Source of the DNA: CAZHAX01 sp964530325 | Lineage (GTDB): Bacteria; Chloroflexota; Anaerolineae; B4-G1 | Assembly: GCA_964530325.1 (NCBI GenBank) | Contig: CAZHAX010000003.1 | Span: forward strand, 62,001-126,000 | DNA: 64,000 nt | Reading direction: 5' to 3' | Shown here: positions 1 to 8,829 of the stretch, piece by piece | Numbering within the stretch: the first letter of the stretch is position 1 | Layout of the letters: every line of letters starts with the position of its first letter | Made by a program: the position numbers and the translations under genes | The notes under the pieces: generated by a model | What the model was told of the DNA's origin: nothing | The model's database searches: none | What the model saw: the letters and a program-made list of their open reading frames with translations, nothing else

Positions 1-192
1 CTTGTTCTTGTCGATGTCGAACGCCGCGACGAACTCGATATCGCTCACGTGGTATCCGCCCAGCTTGACGTGCATCAGCCCGGGCACGCTGCTGCTGGAG
101 GCGGCGCTCCTGTAGAAATGCACCCCCTGAACGAGCGCAGATGCGCAGTTGCCAACGCCGATGATCGCAACACGAACCTTCTTCTTTCCCAT
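1..192 (-). CDS. ino1: Inositol-3-phosphate synthase, N-terminal part (runs off the window)
   Basis: The 64 codons visible encode the N-terminus of the NAD-dependent enzyme that converts glucose 6-phosphate to 1L-myo-inositol 1-phosphate, the first step of inositol lipid and inositol-derived solute synthesis. The start [18 protein letters not shown] contains the Rossmann dinucleotide-binding glycine motif (GVGNC), followed by the family segment around [20 protein letters not shown]. It lies 26 nt downstream of an ArsR-type regulator on the same strand and is probably cotranscribed with it from the promoter at 593-620. The gene continues to the left of base 1. Identification is firm because this N-terminus is very characteristic of the actinobacterial/archaeal-type enzyme. 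Confidence 0.88.
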   Translation of the reverse strand, partial: MGKKKVRVAIIGVGNCASALVQGVHFYRSAASSSSVPGLMHVKLGGYHVSDIEFVAAFDIDKNK

Positions 193-218
193 CGTCCTAG
201 GACCTCCCGACTGAATCA

Positions 219-539
219 CTATCCAGAGGCAACTGCCCGCTTCAGTTTCTCCACGAACTGGACTTGGCGCCGCTCGATCTCCTCCACGTCTGCGGAGTAG
301 TACACGGCCCGACCTGCGCGCCGGACGCCAACCAGCCCCAGCAGCCGCAACGGGCGCAGGTGAAAAGATACCAGAGGCTGGCTAACACGAAGGGAACGGG
401 CCAGCTCTGTAACCGTCATCTCGCCATTCTCGGCCAGCGTGAAGAGCACGCGCAGCCGCAGCGTATCCCTGAGGGCCTGGAAGAAGCGCGCCGTGTCCCG
501 GAGCTCGCTCGGTGCTTCTCCCCCCTGATCTTCTTCCAT
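219..539 (-). CDS. ArsR/SmtB-type winged-helix transcriptional regulator
   Basis: A 106-residue single-domain HTH protein. The core is recognisable: an N-terminal helix ([19 protein letters not shown]), the HTH with [22 protein letters not shown], and the wing with [12 protein letters not shown]. It lacks the cysteine metal-binding motif (ELCVCDL) of arsenic or cadmium sensors, so it probably responds to something other than a thiophilic metal. It is the first gene of a probable two-gene operon with the inositol-phosphate synthase. The promoter just upstream carries an inverted repeat beside the -10 box, which suggests autoregulation. Family assignment is good; the ligand is unknown. Confidence 0.85.
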   Translation of the reverse strand: MEEDQGGEAPSELRDTARFFQALRDTLRLRVLFTLAENGEMTVTELARSLRVSQPLVSFHLRPLRLLGLVGVRRAGRAVYYSADVEEIERRQVQFVEKLKRAVASG

Positions 540-562
540 TGCGCGTCCCCCGGATCAAGACC

Positions 563-620
563 TATAAACGAGACTTTCATAAACAGGCGTTTATAATACC
601 GCAGAATGCCGATCTGTCAA
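563..620 (-). promoter_or_regulatory. Promoter and inverted-repeat operator of the arsR-ino1 operon
   Basis: On the minus strand a -35 TTGACA (615-620) and a -10 TATTAT (593-598) are separated by 16 bp. Overlapping and following the -10 is a perfect inverted repeat ATAAAC-N4-GTTTAT (579-594), and a further TATAAACG half-site lies at 563-570, which also pairs with CGTTTATA at 588-595. The position beside the -10 box and start site is where an ArsR repressor would block transcription. The operator role is inferred from symmetry and position. Confidence 0.7.
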
Positions 621-783
621 GTACGCGCCCGAGCCGACGGTCGCCGCACATTCGGCGGACGGCCCTTGGCGAGAGCTGCAGCTTGCGCAGCGGCGTTCCG
701 CTATCAGGGGAGCGGTTCGACCGGCGGAGCCGCCGCATATCGACGCCGGAGACTGCCACTGATCTCCTGACTCAGCGCACACC

Positions 784-811
784 TTGCTAAGCCTACCGAA
801 TAGGGTATAAT
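784..811 (+). promoter_or_regulatory. Promoter of the tRNA-Pro gene
   Basis: A perfect -10 TATAAT (806-811) is preceded 16 bp upstream by TTGCTA (784-789). The predicted start lies just before the mature tRNA 5' end at 822. Confidence 0.65.
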
Positions 812-821
812 CAGCCGCGTC

Positions 822-895
822 CGGGGCGTAGCGCAGTCAGGTAGCGCGCAGCAATCGGGATGCTGAGGCCCGGGGTTCAAGTCCCCGCGCCCCGA
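822..895 (+). tRNA. tRNA-Pro (anticodon CGG)
   Basis: The full cloverleaf can be drawn. Acceptor stem CGGGGCG (822-828) pairs with CGCCCCG (888-894); the D stem is GCGC/GCGC (831-834, 844-847); the anticodon stem CAGCA/TGCTG encloses a 7-nt loop with T33 and anticodon CGG at 856-858; the variable loop is 5 nt; the T stem CGGGG/CCCCG encloses TTCAAGT (876-882). The discriminator is A895 and CCA is not encoded. It reads the CCG proline codon. Position 32 is A, which is uncommon. A hairpin terminator follows. Confidence 0.95.
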
Positions 896-899
896 CTGA

Positions 900-949
900 G
901 GCACAGTTGGCCCCCCACTCTGCTCGGGTGGGGGGCCTTCATTGTGCCT
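900..949 (+). terminator. Hairpin terminator after tRNA-Pro, probably bidirectional
   Basis: A 10-bp perfect stem GGCCCCCCAC (909-918) pairs with GTGGGGGGCC (928-937), followed by TTC; flanking GCACA/TGTGC can extend the stem. It lies between the plus-strand tRNA and the 3' end of the minus-strand mazG gene, so it may serve both. Confidence 0.75.
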
Positions 950-958
950 GAAGCGGGC

Positions 959-2401
959 TCACTCACCGGCCGATTTCGCCTCTTGCCACAGCGCTTCCAG
1001 CTCGTCGATTGACAGCGCCGTCATGTCCAGCCCACGTTGGCGGGCCGTCATCTCCACGTGCCGAAAGCGACCGCCGAACCGAGAGTTAGCCCGCCTGAGC
1101 GCGCTCTCAGCGTCAACCTTCAGCCAGCGACCCCAGTTGACGACTGCCAAGAGCAGATCGCCCAGCTCCTCCTCGCGCTCCTCGGCTGTGCCGGCCGCCT
1201 CAAGCTCCGCCATCTCCTCCCGCACCTTATCCGCTACGCCCCGCGGATCGCTCCAATCTAACCCCACGCGAGCAGCGCGCCGGCTGTAGGCATCCGCCTG
1301 CTGCAGCGCCGGGAGGGCCGCAGGCACCCCGTCGAGCACAGATGCCTCCTCTCCCTTCTCCTCTCGCTTCAACTGCTCCCAGTGCTGGAGGACCTCCTCG
1401 CTGCCGCTTACCACCAGGTCGCCGAAGACGTGGGGATGGCGATGCTTGAGCTTGGCGTCGATACCGGAGACGACAGCCGGGGCCCGGAACTCGCCTTCCT
1501 CAGTGGCGATCTGGGCGTGAATCAGCACCTGCAGCAGCAGGTCTCCCAGCTCCTCCTGCAGCGAGGCCGTATCCCCGGCATCGATGGCTGCGGCGACTTC
1601 GTAGGCCTCTTCCAGCAGCGAAGAGCGCAGACTCTCGTGCGTCTGCTCTCGATCCCAGGGACAGCCTTCCGGTGCCCTCAGGCGGGCCACCGTGTCCTGC
1701 AGTCCCTCGAAGCTCGTCACGCCGTCGAGCGGCGGCACGTACAGCGTGGTCAGGTGAGCGATATCGCCGCGCCGATCGAGTTCGAAAAGGCTGAGCGATT
1801 CGACCTGCTGGCTGGACATCCCCGCGGCGTGAACCAGGGCCACGGGGTGATCATCAGGATACTGGTTCATCAGCACCAGCTTGACGTCGCCGGCTACGGC
1901 CTTGCTGTGCAGCTGGCCCACGAGGGCGGGAAGATCGGGATTCAGCGGGGGATGGTAGCGGCCAGCCAGCTCCATGGCGTCCACCACCTGCAGGCCATCG
2001 AGCGCGTCGATGCCCAGCGCCGCGAGCGTCGGCTCGATGAAGCTCAACCCGCCGACCAGCCGCACCGGCACCCCCTCCGCCTCGGCCCGCGCAAGGATCT
2101 CCTTCACCGTAGCTTCTCCCACGAGCGGATGGCCGGGGACGGCGTAGATGACGCCCTCATCCCGCTTCGCCAGGCGCAGTATCTCGCCCGCGATCGCGCC
2201 GTACACAGAGGCGAAGTCCTCCGCGTCTTCGTAGCAGGAGTCGAATGAATGGATAGCGGCCTTCTGTGGAATGCCTTCCACAGCCGGGTGCTCCTTGGTG
2301 CGCAGCCAGAGCTCTTCTGCCCTCTCCAGCACTTCCCAGGCTTCCCTCGTCATCTGCCGAGGATCGCCAGGGCCCAGCCCGATGATCGTCAATGCTGCCA
2401 T
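959..2401 (-). CDS. mazG: Tetrapyrrole methylase-like / MazG nucleotide pyrophosphohydrolase fusion
   Basis: A 480-residue two-domain protein of the YabN type. Residues 1-225 are a tetrapyrrole (SAM-dependent) methylase fold starting with LTIIGLGPGD and containing YAVPGHPLVGE. Residues about 235-475 are MazG, with the nucleoside-triphosphate pyrophosphohydrolase metal motifs LLEEAYEV...LQEELGDLLL and a second copy VREEMAEL...REEELGDLLL. MazG hydrolyses (d)NTPs to monophosphates and is thought to clean non-canonical nucleotides; the role of the methylase half is unknown. I start at ATG 2401 because GGAGG lies 6 nt upstream on the coding strand. The gene begins just after the terminator of the ribosomal superoperon, so it should have its own promoter or depend on readthrough. 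Confidence 0.88.
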   Translation of the reverse strand: MAALTIIGLGPGDPRQMTREAWEVLERAEELWLRTKEHPAVEGIPQKAAIHSFDSCYEDAEDFASVYGAIAGEILRLAKRDEGVIYAVPGHPLVGEATVKEILARAEAEGVPVRLVGGLSFIEPTLAALGIDALDGLQVVDAMELAGRYHPPLNPDLPALVGQLHSKAVAGDVKLVLMNQYPDDHPVALVHAAGMSSQQVESLSLFELDRRGDIAHLTTLYVPPLDGVTSFEGLQDTVARLRAPEGCPWDREQTHESLRSSLLEEAYEVAAAIDAGDTASLQEELGDLLLQVLIHAQIATEEGEFRAPAVVSGIDAKLKHRHPHVFGDLVVSGSEEVLQHWEQLKREEKGEEASVLDGVPAALPALQQADAYSRRAARVGLDWSDPRGVADKVREEMAELEAAGTAEEREEELGDLLLAVVNWGRWLKVDAESALRRANSRFGGRFRHVEMTARQRGLDMTALSIDELEALWQEAKSAGE

Positions 2402-2436
2402 GCTCGACCTCCACTGCCTTGCAGCCGCCGGAAAAG

Positions 2437-2472
2437 GAGAGAGGGCAGGGCAACACTGCCCTGCCCTCTCTC
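2437..2472 (-). terminator. Terminator of the ribosomal protein superoperon
   Basis: A perfect 16-bp stem (2437-2452 with 2457-2472) with a 4-nt loop, followed on the minus strand by CTTTTCC. It lies 18 nt beyond the rpsI stop codon and 36 nt before the mazG start. Confidence 0.85.
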
Positions 2473-2490
2473 TGCACAAGCCCTCGCAGC

Positions 2491-2889
2491 CTAGCGCTTC
2501 GTGTACTGAGGCGCTTTGCGAGCCCGTTTCAGTCCAGGCTTCTTCCGCTCCTTGACACGCGCATCGCGCGTCAGGAAGCCGCCCTTCCGCAGAATCGGCT
2601 GCAGATCGGGCTCGGCCTTCACCAGTGCCCGGGCGATCCCCAGCCGCACCGCGCCTGCCTGGCCGCGCACACCGCCGCCTCTGACGCGAACGCTGACGTC
2701 GAAACGACCCTCCGTAGCCGTCACCGCCAGAGGCTCCTTGAGATGGCGCTGGTCAAGGCTGCGCGCGAAGTACTGCTCGAGCGGCCGGTCATTGACGACG
2801 ATGTCGCCTTTGCCTCCGGAGTAGAGGCGCACGCGGGCCGTTGACTCCTTGCGCCGACCGACCCCCTCGTGATATGCTGCTTCAGCCAT
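2491..2889 (-). CDS. rpsI: 30S ribosomal protein S9
   Basis: 132 residues, usual length. It has the N-terminal GVGRRKESTARV motif, the central GGGVRGQAGAVRLGIARAL segment, and the conserved basic C-terminal tail ending KAPQYTKR, which reaches toward the P-site tRNA in the 30S subunit. It is the last gene of the superoperon, 39 nt after rplM as the usual L13-S9 pair, and is followed by a strong terminator. Confidence 0.96.
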   Translation of the reverse strand: MAEAAYHEGVGRRKESTARVRLYSGGKGDIVVNDRPLEQYFARSLDQRHLKEPLAVTATEGRFDVSVRVRGGGVRGQAGAVRLGIARALVKAEPDLQPILRKGGFLTRDARVKERKKPGLKRARKAPQYTKR

Positions 2890-2928
2890 CTTCCCTCCTA
2901 CGGGTCACAGAAGCACCCTCGTGGGTGC

Positions 2929-3366
2929 CTACTTGCCCAACTCCAGTGCCCTCGGGTTCTGGGCCAGGTGTGGATGATCGGGGCCCGCGTAGACCTTGAG
3001 CTTCTTGAACTGCCGCCGCCCCAGCCGATTCCGCGGCAGCATGCCCCGAACCGCATGCTCGATCGCGCTTGTGGGATGGCGCTGCATGAGGTTCCTAAGC
3101 TTGATCGCCTTGAACCCACCCGGGTACTCGGAGTGGCGATAGTACGTCTTCTGGTCCATCTTGCGCCCTGTGACCTGCACCTTCTCGGCGTTGACGACGA
3201 TGACATAGTCACCGGTGTCCACCGACGGCGAGTAAGTCGGCTTGTGCTTGCCGCGCAACACGCGCGCGATCTCAGTCGCCAGGCGGCCCAGCGTCTGCCC
3301 TGCGGCATCCACTACGAACCACTCGCGCTGGATATCTTCATCCTTCGTCACGTGAGTCTTCTGCAC
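2929..3366 (-). CDS. rplM: 50S ribosomal protein L13
   Basis: 145 residues. Family motifs seen include [42 protein letters not shown], and the C-terminal block [10 protein letters not shown]...[11 protein letters not shown]13 is an early-assembly 23S rRNA binder. I choose GTG 3366 as the start because it fits the family N-terminus and has GGGGAG about 10 nt upstream; a longer frame to 3456 would overlap truA. It is paired with rpsI downstream. Confidence 0.94.
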   Translation of the reverse strand: MQKTHVTKDEDIQREWFVVDAAGQTLGRLATEIARVLRGKHKPTYSPSVDTGDYVIVVNAEKVQVTGRKMDQKTYYRHSEYPGGFKAIKLRNLMQRHPTSAIEHAVRGMLPRNRLGRRQFKKLKVYAGPDHPHLAQNPRALELGK

Positions 3367-3431
3367 GTTCCCAATACTCCCCTTCAATCTGCCCGCACCA
3401 GGCCGTCCGGCCTGTGCAGTCGTGCCCCGCG

Positions 3432-4190
3432 CTAGTACTTGACCTCGGTCAGGCACAGCCCGCGGGCCGGTGCAAGCGTTCCGGCCTGGTCGCGGTCAAG
3501 CGATGCCAGGATCTCTGCCACGGCATCGGCAGTCAGACGCCCGCCGCCTACCTCCAGCAGCGTGCCCACTATGCTGCGGACCATACGGTATAGGAAGGCG
3601 TTCGCCTCGATGTCAAACTGCAGCCTGGGCGGCTCCCCACCCCATTCGGCGGCCAGCACGCAGCGAACGGTGCTATCACCTTGCGTAGGCCTGCCGAAGG
3701 CGGCAAAGTCGTGCTCGCCGACAAGCAGCGATGCACCTTGCTGCATCGCCTCCACATCTATCGCGCCCTTCACGTGCAGGCTGTACCGCCCGCTGAGCGG
3801 ATCCCGCGCCGGCGCGTTGTAAACGTTGTACCTGTATCTACGACTGCGGGCGTCGAAGCGCGGGTGAAAACCCGGCACGGCTAGCCGCAGCTCCCACAGG
3901 GCGATGTCCGCCGGCAGCACAGCGTTCAGTGCTCTCTGCAGGTCACCGGCCGACCGCCCCGACTGCTCTGATCCAAGAGAGGCCTGATCCTCTATCCAGG
4001 AGGTATCGAAAGCGATCACCTGCCCGGAAGCGTGAACACCGGCGTCCGTCCGTCCCGCGCCGATGACCCCTGACTCCTCCCTGGTAACGTCCCGAATCGC
4101 CTCCTCGAGCGCAGCCTGTACAGTGGGGGCGTTGGCCTGTCGCTGGAACCCACTGTAGTCGGTCCCGTCGTAGGCCAGAGTGGCCCGCAC
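3432..4190 (-). CDS. truA: tRNA pseudouridine(38-40) synthase TruA
   Basis: About 252 residues. It isomerises uridines 38-40 in the tRNA anticodon arm. The catalytic aspartate lies in [18 protein letters not shown]; other family blocks are [14 protein letters not shown] at the N-terminus, [14 protein letters not shown] in the middle, and [15 protein letters not shown] near the C-terminus. The start is uncertain: GTG 4190 fits the family N-terminus (VRATLAYDG), while a frame to 4256 would overlap rplQ by 41 nt. It occupies its common position between rplQ and rplM. Confidence 0.93.
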   Translation of the reverse strand: MRATLAYDGTDYSGFQRQANAPTVQAALEEAIRDVTREESGVIGAGRTDAGVHASGQVIAFDTSWIEDQASLGSEQSGRSAGDLQRALNAVLPADIALWELRLAVPGFHPRFDARSRRYRYNVYNAPARDPLSGRYSLHVKGAIDVEAMQQGASLLVGEHDFAAFGRPTQGDSTVRCVLAAEWGGEPPRLQFDIEANAFLYRMVRSIVGTLLEVGGGRLTADAVAEILASLDRDQAGTLAPARGLCLTEVKY

Positions 4191-4215
4191 ACGCCTGGCG
4201 GCGCGTTCCTGCTTC

Positions 4216-4629
4216 CTAGTCCTCAACAAGCACCAGCAGGGCCATCGGCGCCGCATCGCCCTTGCGCGGCCCCAGCTTGTAGATCCTCGTGTAGCCGCCC
4301 GGCCTCTTGGCGTACCGCGGCGCGATATCCTCGAACAGCTTCTTCACCACGTCCAGCCGATTGCCGTCCGGCTCGATCACCCAACGGTCCATTCGGCCCG
4401 CAGCGAGACGGCGGGCGTGCACGCCGCGACTGGGATCGTCGCCCTCGGCGGCGATGCCCCGCTTCGCCAGCGTGATCAACCTCTCGGCCTGGGAGCGGAT
4501 TGCCTTCGCCTTCGCCTGGGTCGTCTCGATACGCCCGTGCTGGAATAGCGCGGTGAGCAAGTTCGCCCGCAATGCCCGGCGCTGCCCGCTGGAGCGGCCT
4601 AGCTTCTTGCCTGCCTTACGATGCCGCAT
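4216..4629 (-). CDS. rplQ: 50S ribosomal protein L17
   Basis: 137 residues, typical bacterial L17. The N-terminus [20 protein letters not shown] and the block [24 protein letters not shown] are diagnostic, as is the C-terminal [19 protein letters not shown]. Its ATG abuts the rpoA stop codon, so the two are translationally coupled in the alpha operon order rpoA-rplQ. Confidence 0.96.
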   Translation of the reverse strand: MRHRKAGKKLGRSSGQRRALRANLLTALFQHGRIETTQAKAKAIRSQAERLITLAKRGIAAEGDDPSRGVHARRLAAGRMDRWVIEPDGNRLDVVKKLFEDIAPRYAKRPGGYTRIYKLGPRKGDAAPMALLVLVED

Positions 4630-5589
4630 CTACTCGTCTCCGGCCTGGTGGGCCGCCTCCAGTTCAGCCAGGAAGCCGTGCTCGTCCAGCGCGCCCTTAA
4701 GCTCGGTCAGCGAGGTCTGCCCGAAGTTGCGAATGGTCAGCAGAGCGTCGTCCCCCGAATCGAGCAACTCCAGCACCTCACCAACGTTGGTGATGCCGGC
4801 ACGCCTGAGAGCATTGAACACACGCACGCTCAGATCCAGCTGCTCGAGCGGAGTATCGTAGACCCTGCTGGGCAGCCCTGCTTCCTCCTCGGCCTCCTCC
4901 TCTTCTTCCTCCAGAGTGAGCCCGGCGATCAGACGCAGGTGGGTGATCAGAATGCGCGAGCCTTCCTTGAGGGCGTCGAGCGGGGCTATGCGGCCGTCGC
5001 TCCATATCTCCAGCGCCAGGCGGTCGTAGTTGGTCATCTGCCCCACGCGGGCCCGGTCAACGTTGAATGCCACGCGTCTTATAGGGCTGAATAGAGCGTC
5101 GACCGGCAGCTCGCCGATCGGCGTCCTCTCTCGCCCTTCCGCGGGAAGGTAGCCCTGCCCCTGCTCGACGGTGAACTCGATATCGAGATCGACGTCGTCC
5201 GAGTCCGCAGTGAACAGATAGAGATCGGTATTGAGAACCTCGATCTCCGGTGGAGCCTGGATGTCGCCCGCTGTGGCCGTGCCTTCACCCCGTACCCGTA
5301 GCTGCATACGAATGGGCTCCTCGCCCTCCATGCTCAGGCGCAGCTGCTTGACCTGCAGCAGGAACTGCATCACGTCTTCCCTGATGCCTGGTATGGCGGC
5401 GAACTCGTGCGGCACGTCCGATATCCTGACCGACGTCACCGCCGCTCCTCGCAGCGAGGACAGCAGCACGCGACGGAGCCCGTTCCCCAGCGTTATGCCG
5501 AAGCCGCTCTCCAGCGGCCCGATCAGGAACCGCCCATACGTCTGCGAGACTGCGTCTGTTTCTATCTTTGGCAGCACTGGAACTGACAA
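4630..5589 (-). CDS. rpoA: DNA-directed RNA polymerase alpha subunit
   Basis: 319 residues, full length. The N-terminal assembly domain (about 1-230) contains the FGITLGNGLRRVLLSSLRGAA dimerisation segment and IPGIREDVMQFLLQVK. An acidic linker rich in Glu (about 233-245) leads to the C-terminal domain (about 255-319) with LDLSVRVFNALRRAGI and LLTIRNFGQTSLTEL, which binds UP elements and activators. It lies in the conserved rpsD-rpoA-rplQ order. Nothing looks broken. Confidence 0.96.
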   Translation of the reverse strand: MSVPVLPKIETDAVSQTYGRFLIGPLESGFGITLGNGLRRVLLSSLRGAAVTSVRISDVPHEFAAIPGIREDVMQFLLQVKQLRLSMEGEEPIRMQLRVRGEGTATAGDIQAPPEIEVLNTDLYLFTADSDDVDLDIEFTVEQGQGYLPAEGRERTPIGELPVDALFSPIRRVAFNVDRARVGQMTNYDRLALEIWSDGRIAPLDALKEGSRILITHLRLIAGLTLEEEEEEAEEEAGLPSRVYDTPLEQLDLSVRVFNALRRAGITNVGEVLELLDSGDDALLTIRNFGQTSLTELKGALDEHGFLAELEAAHQAGDE

Positions 5590-5668
5590 CCTCTGCCTCC
5601 TACTCGTATCTCGGCCATCCTAAAGCCAGTTAGAGAGACCCTTTTGAACCAACACAGCGCCCCGACTG

Positions 5669-5689
5669 GCGGCCGGCCACGCCGGCCGC
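5669..5689 (-). other. Hairpin in the rpsD-rpoA gap
   Basis: A perfect 9-bp stem GCGGCCGGC/GCCGGCCGC with loop CAC lies in the 113-nt gap between rpsD and rpoA. There is no T tract directly after it on the coding strand, so it is more likely an RNA processing or autoregulatory structure (S4 commonly regulates this operon) than a terminator. The role is inferred. Confidence 0.4.
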
Positions 5690-5702
5690 GCCGGAGCCAG
5701 CC

Positions 5703-6344
5703 CTACCTGGAGTAGTACTCCACAATCAGCTGCTCGTTCAGGACGGTGTCGATGTCCTCCCGGGCGGGCATTCGAACCAGGTGGCCTGCCATAGCCTTCG
5801 CGTCCAGGCTCAACCAGTCCTGGACCGCACTCTCATCCAGAACCTTCGACCGCTCCTTGAAGTAGGTGCTGTTTCGGCTGCCCTCGCGGACCGCGATCGC
5901 GTCGTCCGGCCGCAGGTTGTAGGACGGAGCATAGGCGCGCCGCCCATTGACCAGGAAATGACCGTGCTGGACCAGCTGGCGGGCTTGGGCCCTCGAGTCG
6001 GCAAAGCCGAGCCGGAAGACCACGTTGTCCAACCTGGTTTCGAGCAGCGTCAGCAAGTTCTCGCCGGTCAGGCCAGACCCTCGCTCTGCGTTGCGGAAAT
6101 AGCGGCGGAACTGCCTCTCCAACAGACCGTAGATGCGCCGTGCCTTCTGCTTCTCACGCAGCTGCACCGCGTACACGGACTGCCTTCTCCGGCGGAACTG
6201 CGCCAGCCTGCCCCGGTCGCCCGGCGGATAGGCGCGGCCTCTCTCGAAGGGGCACTTCGGAGAAGTGCAGCGTTCACCCTTCAGGAATAGTTTCTCGCCC
6301 TCCCGGCGACACAGCTTGCAGACCGGGCCGGTGTATCTGGCCAT
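5703..6344 (-). CDS. rpsD: 30S ribosomal protein S4 (zinc-binding form)
   Basis: 213 residues. The N-terminal Zn ribbon is of the C+ type with cysteines in [19 protein letters not shown] and SPKCPFERG. The S4 RNA-binding domain follows with [34 protein letters not shown] split over the conserved loops, and the family C-terminus. S4 nucleates 30S assembly and often represses its own operon. Confidence 0.96.
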   Translation of the reverse strand: MARYTGPVCKLCRREGEKLFLKGERCTSPKCPFERGRAYPPGDRGRLAQFRRRRQSVYAVQLREKQKARRIYGLLERQFRRYFRNAERGSGLTGENLLTLLETRLDNVVFRLGFADSRAQARQLVQHGHFLVNGRRAYAPSYNLRPDDAIAVREGSRNSTYFKERSKVLDESAVQDWLSLDAKAMAGHLVRMPAREDIDTVLNEQLIVEYYSR

Positions 6345-6399
6345 ACTTCGCTCCTACCTCCCCACTCCTACAGACAGAGAACTGGTTATGCCGGACCTT

Positions 6400-6798
6400 C
6401 TACACCCGGCGCTTCTTCGGCGGACGGCAGCCGTTGTGCGGGATGGGCGTGACGTCGGTGATCGACTGCACTCGCAGGCCCGCTGCCTGAAGGGCGCGGA
6501 TAGCGGCCTCGCGCCCAGGGCCGGGGCCCTTCACATACACGTCTACCTCGGCCATCCCGTTGTCCATAGCCACTCGGGCTGCTCTCTGAGCCGCCTGCCG
6601 CGCAGCAAACGGGGTGCTCTTGCGCGACCCCCTGAAGCCGACAGTACCCCCGCTGGCCCAGTTGACGACGTTGCCCTGTGGATCCGTGATGGTTACTATC
6701 GTGTTGTTGAACGTAGCGTGGACGTGAGCCTGCCCGCGCGGAACGCTCCTCTTGGTGCGGCGTCCACCGCTCCGTCTAGTTGACTGCTTGCGCGCCAT
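6400..6798 (-). CDS. rpsK: 30S ribosomal protein S11
   Basis: 132 residues. Diagnostic blocks are [40 protein letters not shown], and the C-terminus [21 protein letters not shown]11 sits on the 30S platform near the decoding mRNA exit. It lies between rpsM and rpsD in the usual alpha operon order. Confidence 0.97.
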   Translation of the reverse strand: MARKQSTRRSGGRRTKRSVPRGQAHVHATFNNTIVTITDPQGNVVNWASGGTVGFRGSRKSTPFAARQAAQRAARVAMDNGMAEVDVYVKGPGPGREAAIRALQAAGLRVQSITDVTPIPHNGCRPPKKRRV

Positions 6799-6830
6799 TC
6801 GGCCTCCCTATGACCCAACCTGTCCCGCTA

Positions 6831-7220
6831 CTACTTCTTCTTCATTCCGCGACGGCGGCCGCGACCGGGCACCGTCTTACGGGCGCCTCGCTTGGTGCGG
6901 GCATTGGTGCGCGTCCGCTGACCGCGAACGGGAAGACCTCGGCGGTGCCGCAGCCCCCGGTAGCATCCAATATCCATCAGGCGCCTGACGTTGGTCTGCA
7001 CCTCTCGCCTCAGGTCGCCTTCGACCACGCACTGGCGGTCGATCACCTCCCTGAGCGCGGTGACCTCAGACTCGGTCAGATCCTTGACCCGCGTATCCGG
7101 GTTTACGCCGGCCTTGCCCAGTATGTCCTTGCTCGAGTTCCTGCCGATGCCGTAGATGTAGGTCAGGCTGACCTCTACTCTCTTATCTCGCGGCAGGTCC
7201 ACTCCTGCGATACGTGCCAT
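6831..7220 (-). CDS. rpsM: 30S ribosomal protein S13
   Basis: 129 residues. The N-terminal [26 protein letters not shown], the central [18 protein letters not shown] and the basic tail are diagnostic. S13 contacts L5 across the subunit interface and the P-site tRNA. It follows rpmJ closely, as in most bacteria. Confidence 0.97.
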   Translation of the reverse strand: MARIAGVDLPRDKRVEVSLTYIYGIGRNSSKDILGKAGVNPDTRVKDLTESEVTALREVIDRQCVVEGDLRREVQTNVRRLMDIGCYRGLRHRRGLPVRGQRTRTNARTKRGARKTVPGRGRRRGMKKK

Positions 7221-7248
7221 GTTCTCCTCCGCCGAAAGCCGCCGGCGC

Positions 7249-7362
7249 CTAACCCTGGCGCTGCTTGTGCTTCGGGTTATCGCAAATCACCCGAACCACG
7301 CCGCGCCGCTTGATGATCTTGCACTTCGGACAGCGCCTCTTCACCGAAGATGATACTCTCAT
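7249..7362 (-). CDS. rpmJ: 50S ribosomal protein L36 (zinc-binding form)
   Basis: A 37-codon gene translated by hand: [18 protein letters not shown] followed by [19 protein letters not shown]. The zinc ligands CPKC, C and H of the C+ form are present. It sits 28 nt upstream of rpsM and 33 nt downstream of map. The gene for IF-1, which commonly lies between map and rpmJ, is not here. Confidence 0.95.
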   Translation of the reverse strand: MRVSSSVKRRCPKCKIIKRRGVVRVICDNPKHKQRQG

Positions 7363-7395
7363 GATTGCTTGCCTCTCCGATCCACACCGCCGCAG

Positions 7396-8157
7396 CTACA
7401 ATCGCGTCAGCACGTCCGCACTACCATCCGTCACCGCGATCGTATGCTCCCAGTGGGCGGTCAGCTGCCCATCTGCGGAGACCACGGTCCAGTGGTCATC
7501 CAGAACGCGCACTCTGCTATCGCCTGCCAGCAGCATCGGCTCCAGGGCGACCGTCATACCGCCGTGCAGTTCTACTCCCTTGCCCCTCTCGCCGTAGTTC
7601 GGCACCTGCGGGTCCTCGTGCATCTGGCGGCCGATGCCATGCCCGGTATACTCCCGAACGACGTTGTATCCCCGGGTCTCGGCATACGACTGGATAGCGG
7701 CGGAGATATCCCCGGATCGTCCCCCGGCTCTAGCGGCGTCGATCCCTGCTGCCAGGGCCCCTTCCGCCGCTGCCACGATGCGCCTCGCCTCCACGTCGAT
7801 CTCGCCAACCGGCAGGGTAACCGCAGCGTCACCGTGGTAGCCATCGAGAATCGCACCCACGTCTATGCTGACGATGTCCCCATCGCGCAGGACGCGCTCG
7901 CCGGGGACGCCGTGCACCAGCTCCTCGTTGACGGAGCTGCACACGGCCGCCGGGAACGGATGAGCGCTGCCGGGCGGGTATCCCAGGAACGAAGGCGTGG
8001 CGCCGCGCCGCGCGATGATCTCCCGAGCCATCTCGTCCAGCTCAGCGGTCGTCACTCCCGGCGCCACCTTATCCCGCATCGCTTCCAGCACCTCGGCCAC
8101 AACACGGCCGGCTTTCCTCATCTTCTCTATCTCAGCCGGAGACTTGAGCGTGATCAC
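7396..8157 (-). CDS. map: Methionine aminopeptidase, type I
   Basis: 253 residues. It removes the initiator methionine from nascent proteins. The metal-ligand motifs are present: SVNEELVHGVPG, the two Asp in VSIDVGAILDGYHGDAAVT, the His in TGHGIGRQMHE, the Glu in LEPML and the final Glu in HWEHTIAV. I start at GTG 8157, which overlaps the adk stop as GTGA and gives the usual N-terminus ITLKSPAEIEKMRKAG; a longer upstream frame would lie inside adk. Confidence 0.94.
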   Translation of the reverse strand: MITLKSPAEIEKMRKAGRVVAEVLEAMRDKVAPGVTTAELDEMAREIIARRGATPSFLGYPPGSAHPFPAAVCSSVNEELVHGVPGERVLRDGDIVSIDVGAILDGYHGDAAVTLPVGEIDVEARRIVAAAEGALAAGIDAARAGGRSGDISAAIQSYAETRGYNVVREYTGHGIGRQMHEDPQVPNYGERGKGVELHGGMTVALEPMLLAGDSRVRVLDDHWTVVSADGQLTAHWEHTIAVTDGSADVLTRL

Positions 8158-8822
8158 GCCGCTGCTCCGGTCGCCTTCTCCACAGCCGCTCGCATGTCGG
8201 CCTGCACTTCCTCGATACTGCGCTGGCCGTCGATCTCGACCAGCTTCCCCTGGGCGAAGTAGTAGCCGACGAGCGGCGCCGTCTCCTTGTAGTACGTGTA
8301 CAGCCGGTTTCGCGCGGTCTCCGAGTTGTCGTCGTCCCGTTGGCGGAGCTCGCCGCCGCACTCCTCACAAACCCCCTCGATGCGCGGCGGATCGGAGACC
8401 AGGTTGCACACCCAGCCGCATTCACGGCATGTCCGCCGAGATGTCAGTCTCCTGGTTGACTCTTCGTCCTCCACCTGAAGGAGGAGCGTTGCCGCGACGC
8501 TCTCGCCGCGCTCCGCCAGAGCCTCATCCAGGGCCACTGCCTGGCCAAGTGTGCGCGGAAAGGCGTCCAGTATCACTCCGTCGCTGCAATCTGGAGCGCT
8601 GATGCGTTCCATGACCATCCCGACCGTCACGTCGTCCGGGACCAGGTCTCCCCGGTCCATGTACTGCTTGGCCAGCTTGCCCAAGTCGGTGCCCCGGGCC
8701 ACGTGATCGCGGAACAGGTCCCCGCTCGAAACGTGAGGGGTCCCCAATTCCTGGGCCAGGGCCTTGGCCTGTGTTCCCTTGCCAGCACCTGGCGGGCCGA
8801 GCACCACCACGTATCCTCCCAC
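8154..8822 (-). CDS. adk: Adenylate kinase with zinc-binding LID
   Basis: 222 residues, long-LID bacterial type. The P-loop is GPPGAGKGTQAKAL, the NMP-binding region includes HVSSGDLFRDHV, and the LID carries a zinc site with CRECGWVC and CEECGG, as in Gram-positive and Chloroflexota enzymes. It equilibrates ATP + AMP with 2 ADP. It is between secY and map in the classic spc operon order and overlaps map by 4 bp. Confidence 0.96.
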   Translation of the reverse strand: MGGYVVVLGPPGAGKGTQAKALAQELGTPHVSSGDLFRDHVARGTDLGKLAKQYMDRGDLVPDDVTVGMVMERISAPDCSDGVILDAFPRTLGQAVALDEALAERGESVAATLLLQVEDEESTRRLTSRRTCRECGWVCNLVSDPPRIEGVCEECGGELRQRDDDNSETARNRLYTYYKETAPLVGYYFAQGKLVEIDGQRSIEEVQADMRAAVEKATGAAA

Positions 8823-8829
8823 GATCCCT

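Noticed and set aside
1382..2248. Long plus-strand frame of 288 codons
   Set aside because: It is antisense to the clearly identified mazG gene; composition is that of a mirror frame in GC-rich DNA.
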